Shown here: piece after piece, positions 24,628-35,539 of the stretch
How positions within the stretch are numbered: the stretch's first letter is position 1
How the letters are laid out: each line of letters begins with the position of its first letter
Assembly (NCBI GenBank): GCA_023374045.1
Contig: CM041776.1
Location: 315,754,722-315,818,721, forward strand
Direction: 5' to 3'
Source: Limonium bicolor
Lineage: Eukaryota > Streptophyta > Magnoliopsida > Caryophyllales > Plumbaginaceae
DNA length: 64,000 nt
Notes under the pieces: generated by a model
What the model was told of the DNA's origin: nothing
Database searches by the model: none
Seen by the model: only the letters and a program-made list of their open reading frames with translations
Made by a program: the position numbers and the translations under genes

Positions 24628-25855
24628 TGATAAGTGGTGAAATGGTGTATTTATAAGGTCTTTATTTACCTTTATTTCGTGCAACTATTGACTTATTTCA
24701 CCACTTGATAGAGCATTTCATTAATATAGTTGAACTCATGCAGTTTTGATTTAAATTTAGGTAAAAGCTCACTTGAGCAATGGTTTTCGGGAGACTCTCA
24801 AGACTTTGTAGCTGAGCTTTAATGCCCCGAGGAGTGTGTCAAAGACGAGGGGTCAAATGAGACAATTTCGGTGCAGAAGAGGCACTTCTGGTGTGGACCG
24901 CCCCTAGGGGCGGTCCACTTGATTTCGAAACACTGGTCCCGACGGAAAATTGCCCAGAATGATTGTTTTAAAGACGGGAAAACAGAGGGGTTTTGGGCAC
25001 TTTTTGCATTCTACACTTCCACACACATAAGAGAAGAGAAAGAATGAGAAGAAGGAGAAAGAAGAGGAAGAAGAGAAGAAGGAAGAGCTCACCTTCTCCA
25101 AAGCTTCCAAGCTCCAACAATGGCTTCTTCTTACTCCTTTCTAGTTTTTTTCCTCTATGCTTGAGTAGTACTCTATTGTGCTTTGGGATGGGTCTTTGAA
25201 CCCAAACCCTAGAATGTGCTTGTGAATCTTGATTATGCCTTAATATAGTTGTTTCTCTCTTAATTATCATTCAATGTTTTCAAATTGATCTCTTGAGTGC
25301 ATTTGTGGTGAACCATATCTACAAATTAGTTTTGAGTTAGGGTTTGTGACTAAATTGAGAGGGAACTCTTGATTTATGCTCCTAGGATTAGTGAGTATAA
25401 TTTGGGGCTTTGTTCTAGAACTTGCTTAATGCTACTTAGTGAGTTTAGTCCTAATTGATTTTGAATGCTAAAATTAACTAAGTAAGAATTAACTCATCTT
25501 TGGTTTAGAGAGTTATTATTATTGTTCTAAAAGACAACTATGGCATAAGAAGAGTTGCTAGCATTTCTAGGTAGTTTGGGTGATTGCCAAATTCCCAAAG
25601 TACTTTTTCATACAATCCATTAAACCATCACCTTTAGTTTATTTGTTGTTCTCGCAATTACTCAACCAACACAATCAAGCTTGCCGCCGGCTAAACCCCA
25701 GTTTACTGTTTTCATTTCAATTACTAAGTACCGAGACTAGGAAGTTAGGACCAATTTCCTTGTGGATACGACACTTGTTGTACTACACCGATTAGGTGCA
25801 GTTGCCTATTCCTTGCATTTATTTATATACCTTGTTATATAGTTTTTGCCCAACA
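24628..25855 (+). repeat. Athila 5' LTR
   Basis: This 1228-bp LTR differs from the 3' LTR by scattered substitutions. It has one GC-rich palindrome where the 3' LTR has two. A purine-rich GAAGAGGAAGAAGAGAAG tract lies near 25060, before a gene-like leader. Confidence 0.93.
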
Positions 25856-25861
25856 AGTTTT

Positions 25862-25873
25862 TGGCGCCGTTGC
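25862..25873 (+). promoter_or_regulatory. Athila primer binding site (tRNA-Asp type)
   Basis: TGGCGCCGTTGC begins six bases after the LTR end and matches the PBS shared by Athila elements, complementary to the 3' end of tRNA-Asp. Minus-strand DNA synthesis starts here. Confidence 0.85.
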
Positions 25874-26070
25874 ATGGGAGATTGATTCCATCAATTTCCC
25901 TAGTTTTGGTATTTTTAGTTTTTGCTTTTGTTTAAAGTTTAGTGTTTTGTTTTCTTTGATTGTGTTTTCATTTTTGTTGTTCTATCCTATCCTTGTTTAT
26001 ATTTTCTATTGCTAAGTTGTAGTGCTGGTTTTTCTTGTGATTGATTAGGTACCTTGTGTTTCTTCTGTAT

Positions 26071-28890
26071 ATGCCAAACACTCGGTCTAGTAGCTCCCCG
26101 CTTGCTAGTCCGAGATCCGAACTTGAGCGCACTCTAAGAAGACGCATAAGAGATTTAAACATGGCGGATCAAGATCAACCAGAAATTGAGAATAATGGGC
26201 AGCAGAAACACCGAGCCCTCTCTGATTACCACCAGCCGGATACCGAAGGGAGGCCTTCAGCTATAGTCCTCCCAGTGTTGACACCGAAGGAAGCGAGACA
26301 ATGGGTTTTCAAGAGTCATTTCATTACCGCAGTCCGGGACTTAGGAAAGTCCAGTGGAGCAAATCCAGATGACGCTCCGAACCACCTAAGTCTCTTCCTC
26401 GACTTTTGCAATTCCTTCGGGAAAGCCGGTACGGTAAAGGAGAAAATCCGGTTGCGGCTCTTCCCCCATTCCTTATCTGACTCCGCATCGAGGTGGTTTA
26501 GAAGCTTACCGCCCCAATCAATCCAAACATGGGTACAAATGGCTCAAAAGTTCCTTGCCAAATACTACCCGACTAGTAGGACAAGACAACTGATTGGAGA
26601 GATTAATACATTCTACCAAGAGCCCGGAGAAACCTTGTACGATGCACGGGACCGGTTCAAGGAGATGTTAATGAATTGCTCCCACCATGGGTTGGATGAT
26701 CAATCGTTATGCCTATCTTTCTTTAATGGGCTTGACGATGCGAACCGTTTGCTTGTGAATTCATCCACGGGAGGTAGCTTCATGACCAAGTCGCCTCAAG
26801 AAGGAATGGAACTCCTTGAGACAATGACTAGCAACACGAGGCAATGGGCTAGAAATAAGGGAAGAACTCCAAGAGCGGCCGGTCTACTTCATGTCGAACC
26901 ATCCGATCATCTTTCCGCCCAAATATCCTCACTCACAAAGTTGGTGGAGAAGCTTGCTACATCCCAAAAAGAGAATGCAAAATCTGTAGCTTCACCATCT
27001 TCCACTTCAGCCATAGAGGGGTGTGCTATATGTGCGGGTCCCCATGAGACCCATTTTTGTGAAGGAAGAAGTTACATCGAGGGACAAGAAGATGTCAACT
27101 TTGTTAGCAACCGCCCCAGCTACAACTATAACAACAACAATGCCCCATGGAGAAATCATCCTAATTTCTCATGGAGGAACAACGATTCCACCCAAGGAGG
27201 ACCGAGTAATATTTCCAACAACTCGATGGGTTATAAACCTCAAGGGCCACACCAAGCAAACAATTCTCAAATGGGGTATAGACCTCAAGGTGGCCCATCG
27301 GGATTCAGACCACAACAACAACAACAACAACAACCATCCCCATCCTCCTCTTCTGATGGTAACTTGGCTAGAATGGAAGTCATGATGCAAAACATGCAAA
27401 ATATGACGATGAACTTCATGACTACCGCCCAAACTAAGTTCACCGAGTATGAGGCATGCAATGCCAACCAGATGACATTTAATCAGAGCCTTAAAACTCA
27501 AGTTGATCAAATCTCAGAACAACTTACTCAGAGACAGCCTGGCACCCTCCCAATTCAACCGAAGCCTAACCCAAGAGAACAAGCTAGGGCGGTTACTTTG
27601 AGAAGCGGTAGGCTCCTAGAAGAACCCTCTCCCCAAGATGAAGTTGATGACCAAGAGAAGCAAAATCAAGAAAATCATGAGGAAGACCGAGAGATACCTG
27701 AGGAAGTTCAATCTTCACAGAAAAATATTTCCAAGGAGAAGAAGTCTCCTGAATTACCTATCTCTCCCACTCTTGCTAAACATCTCCCTCCACTTCCTTT
27801 CCCGAATAGGCTCAAAGAAAAGAATTTAGATGAGCAATTTAGGAAGTTTTTAAGTATTTTCAAGAAATTGACAATTATTTCTTTTGTGGATGCTTTGAAA
27901 CAGATGCCCATCTATGCAAAGTTCATGAAAGACATTCTCACAAACAAGAGATCTTTGCTAGAATCTGAAACGGTGCATCTCACTGAAGAAATTTCAGCGG
28001 TCCTACTAAGGCACCCTCCTCCAAAGCTTGGAGACCCTGGTTTGCCTATCATCCCTTGTTCTATTGGTGATTTTAATTGCGGTAGTGGTCTATGTGATTT
28101 AGGAGCTATTATAAATCTCATGCCACTTTCAACTTTTAATAAACTTGGGATTGGTGAGTGCACACCCACTACTGTGCAATTACAACTTGCTGACAGGTCT
28201 CTAGTGTTTCCGAAAGGAAAAGTTGAGGATTTGGTAGTGACTGTGGGAACCTTTGTTTTCCCCGCTGATTTCATAGTGATTGATATGGAAGAAGATGTCA
28301 CGGTCCCTTTGATTTTGGGCCGTCCATTTTTAAGAACTGCCAGGACCTTGATAGATGTGGAAAAAGGGAAGATTATTTTACGTCTTCATGATGAAAAGCT
28401 TGAGTTTGACATGTCTAAGATAGTGAAAAGACCAGCGCATGCGGAAGCTATTTTTGCAATAGATGTTGTCGACTCCATTTTGCAAAATAATCCACCCCCT
28501 CACTCTAATTATGATGCTTTGAGTTTTGCTTTGCTTGAGTCTGATGATGAACAGGAGATGGATCCGGAGGTGAATGAAATGGTAGCCGCTTTGGATAGAG
28601 CTCCAAGATACTTCAGAACGCATTACCCACCACCGGAACCACTGGAGAGAAGCGAACAAAGTATACCTCCTTCGGTCAAGAAGCCTCCCACCGTGGAGAT
28701 GAAACTTCTACCTTCTCATTTAAAATATGTTTATCTAACTGAACCTTGTGATTTACCTGTCATTATCTCATCCTCCCTCACAGGTGAACAAGAGGACAGT
28801 TTGTTGAAGGTGCTTCGAAACCACAAGAGGGCAATTGGTTGGTCAATCTCCGATATAAAGGGTATCAATCCCCATTTCTGTACTAATTGA
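26071..28890 (+). CDS. Athila gag-protease polyprotein
   Basis: This is an intact 939-residue frame. The first ATG (26071, MPNTRSSSS) is preferred over the in-frame TTG at 26041. Residues ~80-270 form the retrotransposon capsid domain, with WVFKSHFITAVRDLGKSS, RLRLFPHSLSDSASRWF and FLAKYYPTSRTRQLIGEINT. A knuckle-like CAICAGPHETHFC sits near residue 320. A Q/N-rich linker with a (CAA)n run follows. The aspartic protease carries CDLGAIINLMPLS, with catalytic Asp at about residue 676, and LILGRPFL near 750. The TGA at 28888 is followed in the same frame by RT, so gag-pol was originally one frame. The product would supply capsid and process the polyprotein. Confidence 0.92.
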   Translation: MPNTRSSSSPLASPRSELERTLRRRIRDLNMADQDQPEIENNGQQKHRALSDYHQPDTEGRPSAIVLPVLTPKEARQWVFKSHFITAVRDLGKSSGANPDDAPNHLSLFLDFCNSFGKAGTVKEKIRLRLFPHSLSDSASRWFRSLPPQSIQTWVQMAQKFLAKYYPTSRTRQLIGEINTFYQEPGETLYDARDRFKEMLMNCSHHGLDDQSLCLSFFNGLDDANRLLVNSSTGGSFMTKSPQEGMELLETMTSNTRQWARNKGRTPRAAGLLHVEPSDHLSAQISSLTKLVEKLATSQKENAKSVASPSSTSAIEGCAICAGPHETHFCEGRSYIEGQEDVNFVSNRPSYNYNNNNAPWRNHPNFSWRNNDSTQGGPSNISNNSMGYKPQGPHQANNSQMGYRPQGGPSGFRPQQQQQQQPSPSSSSDGNLARMEVMMQNMQNMTMNFMTTAQTKFTEYEACNANQMTFNQSLKTQVDQISEQLTQRQPGTLPIQPKPNPREQARAVTLRSGRLLEEPSPQDEVDDQEKQNQENHEEDREIPEEVQSSQKNISKEKKSPELPISPTLAKHLPPLPFPNRLKEKNLDEQFRKFLSIFKKLTIISFVDALKQMPIYAKFMKDILTNKRSLLESETVHLTEEISAVLLRHPPPKLGDPGLPIIPCSIGDFNCGSGLCDLGAIINLMPLSTFNKLGIGECTPTTVQLQLADRSLVFPKGKVEDLVVTVGTFVFPADFIVIDMEEDVTVPLILGRPFLRTARTLIDVEKGKIILRLHDEKLEFDMSKIVKRPAHAEAIFAIDVVDSILQNNPPPHSNYDALSFALLESDDEQEMDPEVNEMVAALDRAPRYFRTHYPPPEPLERSEQSIPPSVKKPPTVEMKLLPSHLKYVYLTEPCDLPVIISSSLTGEQEDSLLKVLRNHKRAIGWSISDIKGINPHFCTN

Positions 28891-30286
28891 ATCTTCATGG
28901 AGGATAACTACAGGCCACTCGTTCAACCTCAAAGGTGGCTCAACCCGAATATGAAGGAGGTAGTTAAAAAGGAGGTCCTAAAGCTACTCGACTCCGGGAT
29001 CATCTACCCCATATCCGATAGTCAATGGGTGAGCCCGACCCTGGTGGTACCAAAGAAAGGAGGAATCACGGTGGCGTTGAATGAAAAGGGTGAGTTGATC
29101 CCCCAAAGAACAACAACCGGTTGGAGAGTGTGCATCGACTACCGGAAGTTGAACTCGGCTACAAGAAAAGATCACTTCCCATTGCCCTTCATCGACCAAA
29201 TGCTACAGAGGTTAGCCGGGCAAGACTTTTATTGATTTATTGATGGCTACTCGGGGTACTTCCAAATCCCCATAGCCCCGGAAGATCAAGAGAAGACCAC
29301 ATTCATATGCCCTTATGGAACATTCGCATATAGAAGAATGCCTTTCGGATTATGCAATGCTCCCGCAACGTTCCAAAGGTGTATGATGGCCATATTCTCC
29401 AACTTTATTGAAAAAAGCATGGAAGTTTTCATGGACGACTTCTCGGTCTTTGGGCTCAACTTCGACTCTTGCCTAGAGAACTTGGACGCCATTCTCTCCT
29501 GATGTGAGGAAACCAATCTAGTACTCAATTGGGAGAAATGCCATTTCATGGTGAGAGAAGGGATCGTCCTCGGGCACAAGATCTCTTCCAATGGAATTGA
29601 AGTTGACCGGGCCAAGGTCAAATTCATCGAGAAGCTACCACCACCCACCTCGGTTAAAGACATTAGAAGCTTTCTTGGCCATGCCGGGTTCTATAGAAGG
29701 TTCATCAAGGACTTTTCCAAAATCTCTAAACCTCTGTGTGATCTCTTAGCCAAAGAGGCAAAATTTGAATTCACTGAAGAATGTCTGAAGTCCTTCAACA
29801 CTCTCAGGGAGTGCCTTATCTCAGCCCCAATAGTTGTGTCACCAGATTGGAGCCTCCCTTTTGAAATAATGTGTGATGCAAGCGACTATGCAGTGGGGGC
29901 AGCCCTATGTGAGAAAAGGGAGAAGATTCTGAGAACTATCTACTATGCGAGCAAGACACTCAACGATGCTCAGAAAAACTATGCCACAACCGAGAAGGAC
30001 CTTCTAGCGGTTGTCTTTGCATTAGATAAGTTCCGCTCTTACCTCTTGGGAAGTAAGGTGATTGTGCATACGGACCGCTCCGCCTTGAAATATTTGTTTA
30101 CCAAGGAGGACGCCAAGCCAAGGTTGTTGCGATGGATTTTGTTGCTACAAGAGTTTGAGATCGAGATCAGAGACAAACCGGGTGTGCAAAATGTGGTGGC
30201 CGACCACCTCTCCCGCATGGAAGTGCCCGATGAAGGTGTGCCTATAAACGAGTTCTTTCCGGATGAGACTATTTTCGTGATCATGG
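28891..30286 (+). pseudogene. Athila reverse transcriptase and RNase H, with nonsense codons
   Basis: This region continues in the frame of gag-protease. RT blocks are WVSPTLVVPKKGG, GWRVCIDYRKLNSAT, FICPYGTFAYRRMPFGLCNA and the catalytic VFMDDFSVFG. RNase H follows with [34 protein letters not shown] and [14 protein letters not shown]. In-frame TGA codons occur at 28888, at about 29233 (after QDFY) and at about 29500 (before [13 protein letters not shown]). There is no frameshift across this 1.4 kb, so decay is by point mutation only. It ends where the U5 copy begins. Confidence 0.9.
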
Positions 30287-30472
30287 AAGCTTGCCGCCGG
30301 CTAAACCCCAGTTTACTGTTTTCATTTCAATTACTAAGTACCGAGACTAGGAAGTTAGGACCAATTTCCTTGTGGATACGACACTTGTTGTACTACACCG
30401 ATTAGGTGCACTTGCCTATTCCTTGCATTTATTTATATACCTTGTTATATAGTTTTTTCCCAACAAGTTTTT
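30287..30472 (+). repeat. 186-nt copy of the Athila U5 end inserted in pol
   Basis: The segment matches 25677-25862 of the same element with about two differences. It contains the last ~179 bp of the LTR, the six non-LTR bases that precede the PBS, and the first T of the PBS. It then switches to pol sequence (LANYLARGVVPHILTYQQ) in another frame. It sits between RNase H and the integrase zinc-binding domain and removes some residues there. The left junction shares AAGC with both sources. Confidence 0.92.
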
Positions 30473-31752
30473 CTTGCAAACTACTTGGCAAGAGGAGTAG
30501 TGCCCCATATTTTGACCTACCAGCAGAGGAAGAAATTCTTCGCTGACTCGAAGCACTACTTCTAGGATGACCCTCACCTCTTCAAGACTTGTGCTGATGG
30601 GGTGATAAGGAGATGTGTGCCCCTGAGTGAAGTGAAAGACATTCTCACCCATTGCCACTCTCTTGAAGTGGGAGGGCATCATGGGCCGGCAAGGACCGCA
30701 GCAAAAGTTCTACAAGCAGGTTTCTTCTGGAAAACCTTACATAAAGATTGCCATGACTTTGTTGCTTCCTGTGACCGCTGTCAAATGATGGGCAACATCT
30801 CCTGCAAGCACTAAATGCCTCTTAATGTGATGCTAGAGGTTGAACCATTGACTTGTGGGGCATAGACTTCATGGGACCCTTCCCTTCCTCCTGCTCCAAT
30901 CTCTTCATCCTTGTAGCTGTGGACTACGTGACCAAGTGGGTGGAAGTCGTTGCCTCTCCCATAAATGATGCTAAGGTGGTGACCAAGTTCCTAAGAAAGA
31001 ATATCTTTACAAGGTTTGGAGTGCCAAGAGCAATCCTTAGTGACGGGGGTTCTCACTTCTGCAACAAGCAATTCGAAGCATTAATGGAGAAGTACGGAGT
31101 GAGACATAAGGTCGCTCTACCTTACCACCCCCAAACCAACGGACAAGCCGAGGTCACCAATAGAGAGCTGAAATGGATCTTGCAGAAAACGGTAAATTCT
31201 TCAAGAAAGGATTAGTCTTTAAAGCTCGACGATGCACTATGGGCATACCGAACAGCCTACAAGACCCCCATTGGTATGTCCCCTTACCGTCTTGTCTACG
31301 GGAAAGCTTGTCACCTACCAGTTGAACTTGCACATAAATTGTATTGGGCTGTAAAAGCACTCAATTACGACCTCAAGAGTGCCGGAGAAAAGAGAAAGTT
31401 TCAGCTAACGGAGTTAGAAGAGATCCGGGAAGAAGCCTATGAGAACAACTGGATCTACAAAGAAAAGACAAAGAGATGGCACGATAAAATGATCCTCAAG
31501 AGAGAATTCCATGAGGGAGATCGGGTCTTACTCTACAACTCTCGGTTAAAGCTATTCCCGGGTAAGCTCAAATCTCATTGGGTCGGGCCTATCTCTATCA
31601 CTAATGTGACCCCGTATGGTGTTGTGGAGTTAAAAAACACAAAAGGCGGAACCTTCATGGTTAATGGTTCGAGGCTCAAGCATTACATGGGAGGTGATAT
31701 TAAACGGGTAGAAGCTCGTCCTATCTTCCTTCGGGAACCAGGTTTCATCTAA
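30473..31752 (+). pseudogene. Athila integrase, frameshifted
   Basis: The HHCC zinc-binding domain is visible at about 30600-30800: HCHSLEVGGHHGPART and FVASCDRCQMMGN. The catalytic core follows with [30 protein letters not shown] and [13 protein letters not shown], giving the D, D35, E triad. The C-terminal part has [18 protein letters not shown] and [21 protein letters not shown] after CKH (about 30812), a one-base loss near 30847 and a TAG at 31213-31215 break it. The polyprotein ends at 31752. Confidence 0.9.
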
Positions 31753-31986
31753 ACCTTACTATGGTCTAGCCAAAGACCTTAAAAAGAAGGGCGGCTTTTC
31801 GGGAGGCAACCCGGATTACTTTCCTTGCCCGTTTAAGTGTTTTAACTTGTTAGTTTCATTATTGCTTTTGCTTGTGTTTTTGGTGCTTGTGTTTAATTTT
31901 TACTGCTGTTTTATGATTTTGGGACTTGGAGTGTGAAATTGGATGAATTGAGGTGAAAGAAAAATAAAAATTTGGGTTTCTGTTGC

Positions 31987-32136
31987 GGACCGCCCCTGAG
32001 GAGAGGTCCCATTGATTTTTACCGAAAAAACGCTCTCTGTCACGGACCGGCCCTGTGGGGCTGTCCCACTGATTTTTACCAAAAATTTGGTCTCTTTCGT
32101 GGACTGCCCTTGTGAACCGCCCCAGAGGGGCGGTCC
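31987..32136. repeat. Three GC-rich palindromic cassettes downstream of Athila pol
   Basis: Copies lie at 31987-32009, 32044-32066 and 32114-32136. Each is a variant of GGACCGCCCC-NNN-GGGGCGGTCC; the first two are followed by TGATTTTTACC and the third by CAATCGCAAATTTT. The arms match the palindromes in this element's two LTRs. The minus-strand translation accordingly repeats GTAPQGRS-like peptides, which I do not think are coding. Confidence 0.88.
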
Positions 32137-32507
32137 AATCGCAAATTTTGAAAAAAAAACCCCAAAACGCGTCTTTTTTTCCTTTCTTTCTTCTTTTCCT
32201 CATGCCCCGACTCCTTCTTCCTGCTCCTGTCGAACTCCCTCCTGCGCAGCCCCCATTCCCTCTCCCTCTATCGAGCTCGCACTCCCCAACCCAGCCACCG
32301 CACCAGCACTCCCTCTCTCTCGCTACCTCCGACGTCGTGCGCCACCGCCACGGCCAACCGCAGCGCCGCCCACCGCGCTAGCAACCACCACGCCCTAACC
32401 CCCTCTCCAAATCCCTAAAATCTCCCAAACCCCCAAATCGAATTTAATTTCAATTTTGTCCCCAAAACCTATCATCTTTTGCTCTATTATCTTCTACACT
32501 ACATCAA

Positions 32508-33220
32508 GGTATATGTTTCTAGCACTCATTTGACACTTCTTGCAATTTTTGAGCAAAGTTACATTTTGGCTAGGTTTAGGATGAACCAAACAGGGTATTA
32601 GGTGAAACATTATGATTTTGGAAAATTAGTGATTTGGATTGACTCTAGGTGTTAATTATAGGGCGTATGTGCACAATTTAAGGTAAAACGTGACAATGTG
32701 GTGGTTTCGGCTTACATTTTGTGATTGTTCGCTTAATATGCATTGTGCTTTATCTAGTCTAAATACATGGTATTTAAATTATGCTATGGCTTTGTGGGAT
32801 TTCCTGGGTGTAGTTACTGCAATATAGTGATTAATTGGCTACGGTAGTGCACTTTGCCAGTTGAGAATTGAGATAACTCACATTGTGATTAAACTAGATA
32901 TCTTATTCTCTTGCTTGATATATTTGTGCTCTATGGTTGGCTTGTGCTTTGGGTGAGCTTCAATACTTGAATGACAACCTTTTGGTTGATTTGTGGAGGT
33001 TCTTAGAACCGGGAAACCATAGGAAAACGAGGGAGATCATGCCGAAATTTTTGTGAATTGTTGTGTCATTTTTTATTCTTTCTTTTTCATCTGCACTTCC
33101 TGAATATGTCTACAAACAACCTTTGCATTTCTCTTTTCCTTATCGATCTTTAACTCTCCTTTGTTGTTTTGTATTTTGTTTTTCTTTCCTTGTTTTTCTT
33201 TTCTTGTCTTTGGGTTCAGA
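32508..33220 (+). other. Putative intron upstream of the Athila env-position ORF
   Basis: A CT-rich leader (about 32170-32500) ends in ATCAAG followed by GTATATG. A T-rich tract with TTGTCTTTGGGTTCAG ends at 33220, three bases before the ATG at 33223. This has the look of a plant 5'-UTR intron of 713 nt. Athila-type env transcripts are thought to be spliced, which fits. The exact donor is an inference. Confidence 0.5.
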
Positions 33221-33222
33221 CA

Positions 33223-34277
33223 ATGCAACCAGCAGACCGAGCCACCATCCGCCGCCGCATGGCCGCCCGCCTTCCATTCGGCACCCGACTGATCGACGAC
33301 ATCTTCATCACTGAAGAGGCCAAGAATTGGTACCATCATGGGCCCCGCCGGGAGTTCATCCAGGAGCGTGACGTGGACCCATCCATCGTCGAGGACCTCA
33401 ACCTCCAGTCACTCTTTGATTTTTACGGATGGGGTCGCTTCTTGACGATGGGTGAGGGGTTCTACCCGGACCTCGTCTGCCAGTTCTATGCGAATGCGGC
33501 TCGGGAGGGCGTCTCCAAGCTTATCTCATATGTCGAAGGTCGACAGATCGAGATCACTCAGGAGATCTTCATCGAGGCCTTGGACATACCTCCGGAGGAT
33601 TACAAAAGCACTAGCTACCTCCCCAACAGCTACCTCCAGAGCCACCGCCGACAGTTTCTCGCCACTCTCCCAACCACGCGCCGAAAGAAGAATCAGTCGG
33701 GCACTGTCTCCCGGGTCACAATGACCCCGAATATGGTCCAGGACGCCGCTCAGCGCGTCATCCTTGCTCTGATCCGTTATAACATGCTGCCCCGGGACAG
33801 TAAGGATATGAATGCCATGATCTGTTTCCTTCTCAACAGCTTCACAGCCCCGAATCCGGACCGGCCATTCTCCATCTCAGGGCTGATGTTCGATCACCTC
33901 TGCCACATGGTCGCGAAGCAAGATACCTAGCACCTCGGCTACCCTCATTTCCTCCACACTCAGTTCCTTGAGTGTGGAGTCGATGTTGGAGATGCGATCC
34001 CTGAGCCTCCCATGGCTCCCATTGACCATGCTGCCCTCCGGCGGATGGGGTTTCGCCGTGCTCCAGGAGGTTGGGAGAAGATACGGCCCGCCGGCAGCGC
34101 AGAGTCCTCCTCCAGCTCCTCTTCCCACTCTACTGCAGCTGCCCCGCTACCAGCCCCACCACCTTCCACGGTTTCCCGGGAGGAATTCGAGGCCCACTAG
34201 CGACGTGTGGAGGAGTTGGCAGCCAGTATGAGGAGCTGCGCCGCATGCTCGAGCGAGGTGGACCACAAGCCCAGTAG
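33223..34277 (+). pseudogene. Athila ORF in env position (plant retrotransposon ORF domain), two in-frame TAGs
   Basis: ATG at 33223 opens MQPADRATIRRRMAARLPFG. The body carries NLQSLFDFYGWGRFLTMGEG and YPDLVCQFYANAA, then a strand-helix region with EIFIEALDIPPED, typical of the domain often labelled putative plant transposon protein. A TAG at 33928-33930 interrupts it. The same frame continues with HLGYPHFLHTQFLECGVDVG and a serine/proline-rich tail to a second TAG at 34198-34200. The end (YEELRRMLERGGPQAQ, to 34277) is in a shifted frame. No signal peptide or transmembrane segment is evident, so an envelope function is unproven. Confidence 0.75.
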
Positions 34278-34652
34278 TTTGCTCATGGAGTGGTTGCTTG
34301 GAGTCTCGTGTTTTGAAACTTGTTATGTACTTCTGGGATTGTCTATCTTATTGTATTTTCTCTTTTCTTTAGTTATGCTACTCCGTACTCTCTCTATGCT
34401 TTCAGTTTACATTATAACTCTGTGAACCCGTTTGATATTGGACTCACTTTTGAGTCCCCTTTTGATTTCTAACCATGGGCTTTAAGCGTATTCCTCGGAA
34501 TTCTGTTGCGCCTAGTTTATTTTTGTCTCTGCATTGTAGCTACATACACACTGCATGCAAGCACCCTTCAGCGCTGAGTAAGACACATACAAGAGGAACT
34601 ATTGCAAAATTTTCCTAGGTCTCCGCGCTTCAACGACCCCGGACACTCTCTA

Positions 34653-34663
34653 GTGTGGGGGAA
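34653..34663 (+). promoter_or_regulatory. Athila PPT-like motif 1
   Basis: GTGTGGGGGAA has the same core as the terminal PPT. A small CACT-CTCT-AGTG hairpin precedes and overlaps it. It may prime additional plus-strand synthesis. Confidence 0.55.
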
Positions 34664-34824
34664 CCCTTCGCCCAATACACGTCTTATCAGGGAAGTACTA
34701 GTTCGCTAAATTCTTACATGATGCTTTACAACTTTATGTACTATATGTTTCGTGCTTCGAAAAGGTCTTCTGTTTATTTCCCTTTGGGTTTAGCTTTGAC
34801 AAATGAGGACATTGTCCTACTCAG

Positions 34825-34836
34825 GTGTGGGGGAAG
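34825..34836 (+). promoter_or_regulatory. Athila PPT-like motif 2
   Basis: GTGTGGGGGAAG is preceded at 34806-34818 by the hairpin AGGACA-T-TGTCCT. This is the same hairpin-then-PPT layout as at the 3' LTR. Confidence 0.6.
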
Positions 34837-35500
34837 CGACCTTTTCTTTTTGATGCACTTCTTCATCTCCTTATACATATCTATTGCTGCCATGAAGAAG
34901 TTCTATTGGTATTAAGCAAGTTTTTCCATGAATGCTTAGAACTATCCACCAAAAAATTCTCTCTTGAGGAGCAATTATTGCGGGCTTCCATAAATCCCTT
35001 TCTTGGTGAATTTTTATTGCTTAGGGGTCCTTTCTAATCTTCTCATCTAGGGATTGCTAAGGGGTGTTTCCTTGTGGAAATTTTTAAAAGGACTTGAGAG
35101 GCACCATCGGTAACCAACAAATGAGAGTTGAGTGTTCTGTAAAGCAAGGCAAAATGCCAAAGGCACAATTCCAAATTATTTCTTCTCATCTCTTGTTGCA
35201 AAAGAAAATCAAATGTAAATCTCTATTTTCCCTTTTGTTTTTCCTCAATGCCCATTCCTGAGAGAAGTTGGTCATGGTAAAAGTTCTCCAAGTCCAAAGA
35301 TCTTTAAGCACTTGGAAACACTCTAGATCATACCCCGAAGCTCTATATTTTTATTTACCCTAAGCACACCCATGTCACCATGAGAAGGTTGGTTGCACTC
35401 CTCTTGAGATTTTTCACAATTTTGCTCACCAAAGTTCAAGAATTCATCTAAATACTTGCTTGCTATAAATGTTCCTTCTTGATATGGGTTCCTAGCAAAT

Positions 35501-35538
35501 TTTGCTTGAGGACAAGCAAATAGATAAGTGTGGGGGAG
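35501..35538 (+). promoter_or_regulatory. Athila hairpin and polypurine tract
   Basis: TTTGCTTG and CAAGCAAA form an 8-bp stem with a four-base loop at 35501-35520. The PPT GTGTGGGGGAG follows at 35528-35538, one base before the 3' LTR, and primes plus-strand synthesis. The stem is conserved in position in Athila relatives as far as I recall. Confidence 0.8.
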
Positions 35539-35539
35539 T

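Larger units (their letters stand above)
34278..35500. other. Athila 3' non-coding region
   Basis: Apart from the two internal PPT-like motifs no gene is seen. Short open frames here (34655-34915 and 34825-35037) lack domain signatures. Confidence 0.6.

Noticed and set aside
27169..27510. Minus-strand open frames with Leu or Cys runs over the Athila gag
   Set aside because: They are antisense shadows of the (CAA)n-rich linker of the real gag frame.
32012..32398. Proline/alanine-rich open frames downstream of Athila pol
   Set aside because: They run through the palindromic cassettes and the CT-rich leader; composition explains the openness and no domain is seen.
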